Shown here: piece by piece, positions 1 through 5,218 of the stretch
How the letters are laid out: the number at the start of each line of letters is the position of its first letter
Numbering within the stretch: position 1 is the first letter of the stretch
Position numbers and translations under genes: made by a program
The notes under the pieces: model-generated
Told to the model about the DNA's origin: nothing
Database searches by the model: none
The model's input: only the letters and a program-made list of their open reading frames with translations
From: an uncultured Ruminococcus sp.
GTDB taxonomy: Bacteria > Bacillota > Clostridia > Oscillospirales > Ruminococcaceae
Length of the DNA stretch: 5,651 bases
NCBI GenBank assembly: GCA_900556055.1
Contig: USNJ01000135.1
Span: forward strand, 1 to 5,651
Direction: 5' to 3'

Positions 1-822
1 CGCAAGCTTGCCGAAAAAAATAAAGTTTACGCCCTTGGCTTCGATAAAAACATGATACCCGACTCTCCCGTAATGACCGTTGACAGCCTCGTTTCGCTTC
101 ACAGCCGCACCGACTTCATCGTGCTGCCTATCCCCGTTTCAAATGACGGCGTGATGGTGAACTGCCCCTACGGAAGAAACAGCATACCCCTTTCGGGACT
201 CGTGACCGCCGTAAAGGAAAACGGCACGGTGTTCGGAGGAAAGATATCGGAAAGCGTCCGCAGTATGTATGAATCGGCAGGTCTGACAGTGATCGACTAT
301 CTTGACAGAGAGGAATTGTCCGTCATGAACGCCGTCCCGACCGCAGAGGGAGCAGTCCAGATAGCTATGGAGGAGCTTGCCGAAACGATCTTCGGTCAGG
401 AAATACTCATCACGGGAATGGGACGCATCTCGAAGGTACTTATACGGATACTCACGGGAATGGGCGCTCATGTCACCGTCACAGCCAGAAAATATTCCGA
501 CCTCGCATGGGCTGAGATATTCGGCTGCCGTGCCGTACATATAGCTAAAACAGACAGCTTACTGCCGCAGTTCAGCATAGTTTTCAACACTGTCCCCGCT
601 ATGATATTCGACGAAAAACGTCTTGGAATGCTCAAAAGCGGCTGCCTGCTGATCGACCTCGCATCGAAGCCGGGCGGCGTTGACTTTGATGCAGCGGGAA
701 GATCGGGCGTTAAAACGATATGGGCGCTTTCTCTCCCCGGAAAAACCGCACCTGTCACATCGGGAGAAATGATAGCGTCCGCCATAAACAATATACTTGA
801 AGAAAGGGGCGAAAATTCTTGA
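1..822 (+). CDS. dpaA: Dipicolinate synthase subunit A (DpaA/SpoVFA), 5'-truncated by the window edge
   Basis: Subunit A of dipicolinate synthase, which with subunit B turns the lysine-pathway intermediate dihydrodipicolinate (or its hydrated precursor) into dipicolinic acid. This is made in the mother cell and stored in the spore core. The frame is open from base 1, so the ATG at 52 is internal; 273 codons are present. From the usual length of about 290-300 residues, roughly 20 N-terminal residues are missing. Visible family marks, in window codon numbers, are an N-terminal Rossmann-like part, the segment NAVPTAEGAVQIAM near 114-127, a nucleotide-binding turn GMGRIS at 139-144, and NTVPAMIF, LIDLASKPGG and SLPGKTAP in the C-terminal half. 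These match my recollection of Bacillus SpoVFA closely. The turn reads GMGRIS where I recall GLGRTG in Bacillus. The stop codon TGA overlaps the start of dpaB, so the two are translationally coupled. The promoter, expected to be mother-cell specific, lies outside the window. Confidence 0.95.
   Translation, partial: RKLAEKNKVYALGFDKNMIPDSPVMTVDSLVSLHSRTDFIVLPIPVSNDGVMVNCPYGRNSIPLSGLVTAVKENGTVFGGKISESVRSMYESAGLTVIDYLDREELSVMNAVPTAEGAVQIAMEELAETIFGQEILITGMGRISKVLIRILTGMGAHVTVTARKYSDLAWAEIFGCRAVHIAKTDSLLPQFSIVFNTVPAMIFDEKRLGMLKSGCLLIDLASKPGGVDFDAAGRSGVKTIWALSLPGKTAPVTSGEMIASAINNILEERGENS
803..809 (+). promoter_or_regulatory. Ribosome binding site supporting a TTG start for dpaB
   Basis: AAAGGGG lies 9 bases before the TTG at 819-821, inside the last codons of dpaA. 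The TTG overlaps the dpaA stop as TTGA. No in-frame ATG occurs near this point, and the family's first conserved segment (KIGYAVCGSFC) begins about 10 residues in. The TTG is therefore the best start. Confidence 0.75.
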
Positions 823-1406
823 CGAGAGAAAGATTTGACGGCATAAAGATAGGCTATGCAGTCTGCGGCTCGTTCTGCACATTCAGAAAATCCTTTGAAC
901 AGCTCGAAAAGCTCATAGAACTCGGCGCAGATGTCACGCCTATCATGTCATACAACGCATACAGCTTAGACACCCGCTTCGGAACGGCGGAAAGCCACAG
1001 AAAATACCTCACCGAGCTGTGCGGCAAGGACATAATCTCCACGATAACCGCCGCCGAGCCCATAGGTCCGAAGCGGATGTTCGACCTGCTTATCATCTCT
1101 CCATGCACGGGAAATACACTGGCAAAGCTTGCTTTGGGTATAATCGACTCCCCCGTCGCAATGGCAGTAAAAAGCCACATCCGAAACGCACGCCCCGTCC
1201 TGATAGCACTTTCGACGAATGACGCACTGGCAGGAAGCGCCAAAAATATAGGTGCGCTCATGAACTATCGGAATTTCTATTTTGTCCCGATAAAGCAGGA
1301 CGATCATGTCAATAAGCCATGTTCGGCGGCGGCGGATTTTGCTCGTCTCCCCGAAGCTGCCGCAGCCGCCCTTGACGGCATACAGCTGCAGCCCGTCCTA
1401 ATATGA
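819..1406 (+). CDS. dpaB: Dipicolinate synthase subunit B (DpaB/SpoVFB), flavoprotein family
   Basis: Second subunit of dipicolinate synthase, a member of the flavoprotein/phosphopantothenoylcysteine-decarboxylase-like fold. With DpaA it completes dipicolinate formation for spore core dehydration and heat resistance. The 195 residues match the family's usual length of about 195-200. Visible marks are the first beta strand and loop KIGYAVCGSFCTFRK at residues 10-24, the helix QLEKLIELGADVTPIMS at 28-44, the ISPCTGNTLAKLA loop at 93-105, a PVAMAVKSH strand at 112-120, STNDAL at 132-137, and FVPIKQDDHVNKP near 155-167. These are all typical of SpoVFB. The TTG start overlaps the dpaA stop by 4 bases. 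A terminator follows 6 bases after the stop, so the asd, dapG and dapA genes that follow dpaB in Bacillus subtilis are absent here and the transcript appears to end at dpaB. Confidence 0.95.
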   Translation: MTRERFDGIKIGYAVCGSFCTFRKSFEQLEKLIELGADVTPIMSYNAYSLDTRFGTAESHRKYLTELCGKDIISTITAAEPIGPKRMFDLLIISPCTGNTLAKLALGIIDSPVAMAVKSHIRNARPVLIALSTNDALAGSAKNIGALMNYRNFYFVPIKQDDHVNKPCSAAADFARLPEAAAAALDGIQLQPVLI

Positions 1407-1412
1407 ATCATC

Positions 1413-1443
1413 AGCCGACAGTTTTTTAAGCTGCCGGCTTTTT
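1413..1443 (+). terminator. Intrinsic terminator of the dpaAB unit
   Basis: AGCCGACAG at 1413-1421 pairs with CTGCCGGCT at 1431-1439, with one A-C mismatch. The stem can extend inward by one T-G and two T-A pairs, leaving a three-base loop. A run of five T (1439-1443) follows. It starts 6 bases after the dpaB stop codon. Confidence 0.85.
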
Positions 1444-1589
1444 CGGATAATTTCACTTTGCAAAATTCACAGCTTGATTCGGTTTGCAGCAGCTTTTTTG
1501 CGTACCGTACCTTTGCTTTTTTCGCACCATGGAATTTCCACACCGCATTGTGTGCCGCACGCCGATATATAGCCCTAAATCACCTGCTT

Positions 1590-1692
1590 ATAATAAAAAT
1601 CATTAGAATTATGGAGAAGAAATCGCCGCAAAAGCTTTGATATATGCGGTTTTGCGGCGAGAGATCCCCATAATTCAATGGGTTTTTATTAT
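1590..1692. repeat. Large imperfect inverted repeat, about 103 nt; MITE-like element or structured RNA
   Basis: Four nested paired blocks line up in register. ATAATAAAAA (1590-1599) pairs with TTTTTATTAT (1683-1692). CATT (1601-1604) pairs with AATG (1677-1680). GAATTATGG (1606-1614) pairs with CCATAATTC (1668-1676). TCGCCGCAAAA (1623-1633) pairs with TTTTGCGGCGA (1650-1660). That gives 34 Watson-Crick pairs. The interruptions are a possible T-G pair with an extra G, one bulged A (1605), an internal loop of 8 and 7 bases, and a 16-base end loop. The repeat covers the whole stretch from end to end, which is too regular for chance. Possibilities are a miniature inverted-repeat mobile element, since the AT-rich ends contain TA dinucleotides at 1591-1592 and 1690-1691, or a structured small RNA. 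The symmetry itself is directly seen; its nature is not decided. Confidence 0.7.
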
Positions 1693-1729
1693 TACATATG
1701 TATACAGCCGTGATATTATAATTATACAC

Positions 1730-1801
1730 ATGAACATCATCGCCGTTATTTTACAGGGAGATCAATGTTCATTACGAACGTGCCAATACCCCGAAATTCG
1801 G
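1730..1801. promoter_or_regulatory. Possible regulator sites upstream of the cyclophilin promoter
   Basis: ATGAACAT (1730-1737) is repeated in inverted form as ATGTTCAT (1765-1772) with a 27-base spacer. Separately, CCGAAATTCGG (1791-1801) is a near-perfect palindrome with 5-base arms, lying 20 bases before the -35 box. Either could be a binding site for an activator or repressor. In AT-rich DNA such short palindromes also arise by chance, so the support is weak. Confidence 0.25.
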
Positions 1802-1821
1802 CGAAAAGCAATAATCAACGC

Positions 1822-1849
1822 TTGACAAACGCTTTATATATGGTATAAT
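1822..1849 (+). promoter_or_regulatory. Sigma-A-type promoter with extended -10, for the cyclophilin gene
   Basis: TTGACA at 1822-1827 and TATAAT at 1844-1849 are both perfect consensus hexamers, separated by 16 bases. TGG directly before the -10 box makes an extended -10 element. The expected transcription start is near 1856, giving a leader of about 45 bases. Such a promoter suggests strong housekeeping expression. Confidence 0.88.
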
Positions 1850-1900
1850 AATACTGTTGCTCATTGAATTATTATTTTTGAAAACAGGAGAGTATCATAT

Positions 1901-2695
1901 ATGAGATCAAGAATTATTCCACTCGGAATGGCTGCTATCATGGCAGGCTATATCTTTTCGGGCTGTCAGGGAACTCCCGTCGTTGAGGAGGGTTCTCAGG
2001 CATCTGCATCGGTCGGCGCATCAAGCAGCACAGATGCAGGCACATTCTACAACTTCGATCCTCCGCAGGTCGGCGAAAAGATCGCTGTTATCACAGTCAA
2101 GGACTATGGCGAGATAAAGATCAAGCTTTTCCCCGAGCAGGCTGCAAAGGGTGTTGAAAACTTTATCGGACTTGCTGATATGGGCTACTATGACGAGCTT
2201 ATTTTCCACAGGATCATTCCCGAATTTATGATCCAGGGCGGCGATCCAAAGGGCAACGGCACAGGCGGAAACTGCATCTGGGGTGACAGCTTCGACGGCG
2301 GCATTCCCGAGGGACTTTACCACTTCAGCGGCGCAGTAGCTTATGCAAACAGCGGTTCAACATCTACAAACGGAAGCCAGTTCTACATCGTAAACACTCC
2401 CGAGGGATATGTAAACTACGGTGCAGGCTATGATTCCGACAACAATTATGTAGTGTTCAACGATTTCGATCAGATGTGCAGACTCACAGGCAAGACCGTT
2501 CCCCAGGCTGTAAGAGACAAGTATCTTGAAGTAGGCGGAACTCCCTGTCTTGACGGCGGATATACCGTATTCGGTCAGGTATTTGAGGGACTTGACATTG
2601 TAAGAGAACTCGGAAATGTCGAAACAGATGATAACGACAAGCCTCTTACCCAGGTACAGATGGAAAATGTAAAGATCGTTGAATATCAGGGATAA
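1901..2695 (+). CDS. Secreted cyclophilin-type peptidyl-prolyl cis-trans isomerase, lipoprotein
   Basis: Catalyses cis-trans isomerisation of proline peptide bonds, probably assisting folding of exported proteins on the outer face of the membrane. The 264 residues begin with a signal peptide whose lipobox reads FSGC, giving a lipidated Cys22. A Ser/Ala/Thr-rich linker (about 25-50) follows. The cyclophilin domain (about 58-263) shows FHRIIPEFMIQGGDP at 102-116, with Arg104 as the catalytic arginine, then GNGTGG at 118-123, GSQFYI at 158-163, and LDGGYTVFGQVFEG at 217-230. A roughly 50-residue insertion (about 166-215, ending VGGTP) separates the last two motifs. The position equivalent to human cyclophilin A Trp121 is Cys216, and that of His126 is Tyr221. 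The AGGAGAG ribosome site lies 8 bases before the ATG. The gene has its own promoter and terminator and so is monocistronic. Confidence 0.93.
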   Translation: MRSRIIPLGMAAIMAGYIFSGCQGTPVVEEGSQASASVGASSSTDAGTFYNFDPPQVGEKIAVITVKDYGEIKIKLFPEQAAKGVENFIGLADMGYYDELIFHRIIPEFMIQGGDPKGNGTGGNCIWGDSFDGGIPEGLYHFSGAVAYANSGSTSTNGSQFYIVNTPEGYVNYGAGYDSDNNYVVFNDFDQMCRLTGKTVPQAVRDKYLEVGGTPCLDGGYTVFGQVFEGLDIVRELGNVETDDNDKPLTQVQMENVKIVEYQG

Positions 2696-2715
2696 AAATT
2701 ATTCAGAGATATTTC

Positions 2716-2752
2716 ACAAACAGCAGGGCATTTTTACCCTGCTGTTTGTTTT
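2716..2752 (+). terminator. Intrinsic terminator of the cyclophilin gene
   Basis: A perfect 13-base stem (2716-2728 with 2737-2749; core CAAACAGCAGGG / CCCTGCTGTTTG) carries an 8-base loop and is followed by a T run ending at 2752. It starts 20 bases after the stop codon. Confidence 0.93.
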
Positions 2753-2777
2753 ATTCACACAATTAAGGTAAATATGA

Positions 2778-2806
2778 TTGACAAAATATTATTGATGTAT
2801 TATGAT
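2778..2806 (+). promoter_or_regulatory. Sigma-A-type promoter for the large membrane protein gene
   Basis: TTGACA at 2778-2783 is followed after 17 bases by TATGAT at 2801-2806, one base away from the TATAAT consensus. The expected start is near 2813, giving a leader of about 38 bases. It lies between the cyclophilin terminator and the next start codon, so the large gene is transcribed independently. Confidence 0.85.
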
Positions 2807-2837
2807 ATAAGAAGGGATTTCATATATATACAAAAAC

Positions 2838-2843
2838 GGGGGG
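2838..2843 (+). promoter_or_regulatory. All-G ribosome binding site
   Basis: Six consecutive G lie 7 bases before the ATG at 2851. They can pair with the CCUCC of 16S rRNA using one G-U pair. This departs from the AGGAG-type sites seen before the cyclophilin gene and the mnmM gene. A homopolymer at this place could change length by slippage, but only a single copy is visible here. Confidence 0.65.
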
Positions 2844-2850
2844 TAAAACA

Positions 2851-5154
2851 ATGAACGACATTAACGGAAGCAGCGATCTCAATGAAAACAAGTCCGCAGA
2901 TAATGCCAATAATTTACAGGCAGCTATGAATCCGCAGCAAGCTCAGCCTTCACAGCCTGCGCAGAATGACTATTCGCAGTACAGCTACAATTACGATCCC
3001 ACTGCAGCACCAGCAGCATACAAAAAGCCTATGCCAGCATGGGTGATCCCGACAATAGTTATCGCAGCGATACTTATTGCAGCAGCCGCAGTGTGCATGA
3101 TAATACCGTCTGTCAGGAACTCGCTGAAGCTTGCATTCTCATCTCCCGAGAAATATTATGCAGAGGCTGAAAGAAAATCAGTGTCCGATTTATCGGACAG
3201 CGTGTATGCTGTATTCTCTTCGATGAAAGAAAATCAGAATGAGCAGAGCATCAGAAATATTTCCGAAAAAACCACAATGAAGTTCACCTTCGGCGATCCG
3301 GTAACAGATGCACTCGGCGACTACAAGGATATCCTGAAAAACGTATCCTTATCGGGAGATTTCACCGTAAAAGGCGATAACTCGCACATTTACCTTGACC
3401 TGCTCCTCAATGACACAAGCATAATTTCAGCCGATGTTTTTGCCGACACTGCGGCAAACACGGGATATCTTTCATTTCCCGAGCTGTCAGACAAATACTA
3501 TAAAAGTGAACTGAACTCATCTGATACTGTCAAAAGCAGCAGCGAAAATGATGTTTCACTGTTCGACTGCGATTCAATAACTCAGGAAAGACTTGATTCC
3601 ATTTCGCAGAGATATATCGGCATCTATCTTGACGCAGTCAGTGATAAGATCGTTATGGACAAAAAATCGACCTGCACACTCGGAAATGTCAGCTGTCCCG
3701 CCGTAAAGGTAACAATATCGCTGACGGAGGCTGAGTATCTCGAGCTTGTCAGAAGCGTTACCGATGCACTGAAATCCGATGAGGATATCATAGCCATAGC
3801 CGAGGATATGGGCAGCAGACGCGAGGATTACACAGCTCAGATCGACGAATTTGTTTCCGACATGAACCTTACAGCGTCCGACGAGAATATGTTCGACATA
3901 ACCATCTACATCGGCACGGACGGAAATATAATCGGCAGAACATTTACAAAAAGCGACAGCATCATATCCTTTGTAAATATCTCCGATAACGACTCGTTTG
4001 CATCTGAAACAAAGCTTATCTTTTCCGATAAAACAGGCATGGAGCTGATGATAAAGGGCAGCATAGGCGGCACAGCGCTGAACGGCACTGCCGATCTGAC
4101 AATTTATGAAAATGACGATGACGACACGGTAAAATCCTATTCCGCAAGAATGCAGTTTGAGGACGTAAAGTATGATATCCTCGAAAGCAGGACCTACGGC
4201 GGAAAATTCACATTCACCTCACCCGACCTCGACAAGCTTGAGATCGTTATGACGGTTGACGGCAATGAAAATACTTCGACCGTTTCCGCAGATATCAGTT
4301 ACGAAGGCAAAAAATATCTTTCCGTTCTGACCGATACTCAGAAGCAGGAAGCTGCGGAGGAAATAGTTTTCCCGTCCGATGATGTATGCACAGAAGAACC
4401 GACAGAGGTGCTCGGAGATAACATGACTGCGGTACTGACCGAAAATATCAGCAAGGCAACAGGTCTTTCCGAGGACGAACTTATGCAGGCACTTTATTCG
4501 ATCATTCTCGGCGATGACTATGATCCCGAAGCTTTTGAAGATTTCGATAATAATTACAGCTATGACGACTTTGACTTTGATGACTACTATGATGATTATT
4601 ATGACGATGAAGATGACTATGACTACGACTACGGCGATTATGATTATGATGAGGATGATTTCGCCGACTATGACTCGGGCGTTTCATCATATGAATATAA
4701 ATCAGTCGATCTCTCGGGCGTAAGCTTTACAGCAAACGGCGAGGACATCACAATTCCCTGCAAGGCACTTTCCCTCCCCGACCGCATAGTCCGCACATCA
4801 TCGGCACTCGAACCGCACACAGGCGGATACTTTTACAATGACAGCAATACCATTATGATCTACATCGAAAACGAAAAAAATTCCGCATTCAGCGCAGATG
4901 TTTCACAGTGCAAATCCATCAGAGTCATTGAAGGCGGAGAAAGCGAGCTTGATCTCCGTGCAAACGGCATCGGTATCGGTTCATCCGCCGACAGCATAGT
5001 ATCGGCACTCGGCGAACCCTCCGATTCAATGGTATATTCGGAAGGCACTGCTGACTATATCTACTGCGACTATGAGAGCGACCTGTACATCATAATTTCC
5101 GCATACAATAACGAAGTCTGCTCAATAAACGCATCAACATCCTACTTATATTGA
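2851..5154 (+). CDS. Unrecognised 767-residue single-pass membrane protein with Asp/Tyr-rich tract and cysteine-containing C-terminal domain
   Basis: I do not recognise a named family. Residues 1-62 form a Gln/Asn/Pro/Ala-rich, probably disordered tail. Residues 64-86 (WVIPTIVIAAIL and onward) are one hydrophobic helix. The stretch after it (FSSPEKYYAEAERKS, 96-110) is followed by a long acidic region of alternating polar and hydrophobic residues, which looks beta-rich (about 140-535). This suggests a short cytoplasmic tail and a large outer part, reminiscent of lipid-carrier-like or substrate-binding folds, though that comparison is a guess. Residues 555-608 are an extreme Asp/Tyr/Phe tract. 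The last domain (about 613-767) has four cysteines (637, 687, 739, 757) and a GIGIGSSADSIVSALGEPSD motif at 706-725, resembling the 'G-x-S-x-x-x-V-x-x-x-L-G-x-P' motif of BamE-like and similar small domains. It has its own promoter, and a hairpin follows the stop. Coding status is certain; function is unknown. Confidence 0.9.
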   Translation: MNDINGSSDLNENKSADNANNLQAAMNPQQAQPSQPAQNDYSQYSYNYDPTAAPAAYKKPMPAWVIPTIVIAAILIAAAAVCMIIPSVRNSLKLAFSSPEKYYAEAERKSVSDLSDSVYAVFSSMKENQNEQSIRNISEKTTMKFTFGDPVTDALGDYKDILKNVSLSGDFTVKGDNSHIYLDLLLNDTSIISADVFADTAANTGYLSFPELSDKYYKSELNSSDTVKSSSENDVSLFDCDSITQERLDSISQRYIGIYLDAVSDKIVMDKKSTCTLGNVSCPAVKVTISLTEAEYLELVRSVTDALKSDEDIIAIAEDMGSRREDYTAQIDEFVSDMNLTASDENMFDITIYIGTDGNIIGRTFTKSDSIISFVNISDNDSFASETKLIFSDKTGMELMIKGSIGGTALNGTADLTIYENDDDDTVKSYSARMQFEDVKYDILESRTYGGKFTFTSPDLDKLEIVMTVDGNENTSTVSADISYEGKKYLSVLTDTQKQEAAEEIVFPSDDVCTEEPTEVLGDNMTAVLTENISKATGLSEDELMQALYSIILGDDYDPEAFEDFDNNYSYDDFDFDDYYDDYYDDEDDYDYDYGDYDYDEDDFADYDSGVSSYEYKSVDLSGVSFTANGEDITIPCKALSLPDRIVRTSSALEPHTGGYFYNDSNTIMIYIENEKNSAFSADVSQCKSIRVIEGGESELDLRANGIGIGSSADSIVSALGEPSDSMVYSEGTADYIYCDYESDLYIIISAYNNEVCSINASTSYLY
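4561..4674 (+). repeat. Low-complexity Asp/Tyr-coding tract
   Basis: These 38 codons (residues 571-608) encode 22 acidic residues (20 Asp, 2 Glu), 14 aromatic residues (Tyr or Phe), one Gly and one Ala, with no basic residue. The DNA is built from GAT/GAC and TAT/TAC triplets, but the third base changes irregularly between T and C. That argues for selection on the protein and against recent triplet slippage. The acidic character begins earlier, at residue 555. Metal binding, adhesion or a flexible charged spacer are possible roles, all inferred. Confidence 0.85.
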
Positions 5155-5168
5155 TAAATAAGAAGCTG

Positions 5169-5205
5169 CCGTCTGCACAGACTATGTGCGGACGGTATAT
5201 TTTTC
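5169..5205 (+). terminator. Terminator-like hairpin between the membrane protein gene and mnmM
   Basis: CCGTCTGCACA (5169-5179) pairs with TGTGCGGACGG (5185-5195) over 11 bases with one T-G pair and a 5-base loop, followed by TATATTTTTC. It starts 14 bases after the upstream stop. The T run ends at 5204, directly before the CGGAGG ribosome site of the next gene, so no promoter fits between. It may therefore be a partial terminator or attenuator, and not a full stop. Confidence 0.8.
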
Positions 5206-5218
5206 GGAGGTAATAAAA

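Larger units (their letters stand above)
1407..1900. other. Long gene-free interval between dpaB and the cyclophilin gene
   Basis: I see no convincing gene in these 494 bases. Open frames of about 60 codons occur on both strands, but they lack ribosome sites or run through the terminator and hairpin, and their translations look random. The interval holds the dpaB terminator (1413-1443), a stretch with repeated GCTTTTTT blocks near 1490-1525, a large imperfect inverted repeat (1590-1692), two small palindromic motifs (1730-1772 and 1791-1801), and the promoter of the next gene (1822-1849). Base composition becomes clearly AT-rich from about 1560 onward. Confidence 0.7.

Noticed and set aside
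139..1307. Several minus-strand open frames of 107-135 codons opposite dpaA and dpaB
   Set aside because: They lie antisense to two clearly recognised genes and show no family motifs or ribosome sites.
1490..1525. Two GCTTTTTT blocks around a GTACCGTAC palindrome
   Set aside because: Too short and too simple to support a repeat element or CRISPR-like array; only two units are present.
1304..1543. Minus-strand open frame of 79 codons across the end of dpaB and its terminator
   Set aside because: It runs through the 3' end of dpaB and the terminator hairpin, has no ribosome site, and its translation looks like read-through of non-coding and antisense DNA.
1458..1640. Plus-strand open frame of 60 codons in the gap
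   Set aside because: No ribosome site before the ATG, it ends inside the inverted repeat, and its sequence shows no domain or signal pattern.
1717..1722. TATAAT that could be a -10 box for a small RNA
   Set aside because: No acceptable -35 box lies 16-18 bases upstream, and such hexamers are expected by chance in this AT-rich stretch.
1637..1825. Plus-strand open frame of 62 codons, with an internal ATG at 1730
   Set aside because: It begins inside the hairpin loop and ends within the -35 box of the next promoter, with no ribosome site for either possible start.
1765..1848. Possible 27-codon leader peptide after AGGGAG at 1755-1760
   Set aside because: The spacing to the ATG is only 4 bases, the frame overlaps the promoter itself so it is not in the main transcript, and the codons show no attenuation-type pattern.
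4502..4723. Open frames on both strands over the Asp/Tyr tract (His/Ser-rich on the minus strand, Met/Thr-rich on the plus strand)
   Set aside because: They are shadows produced by the repetitive GAT/TAT triplets of the real gene; neither has an independent start signal.
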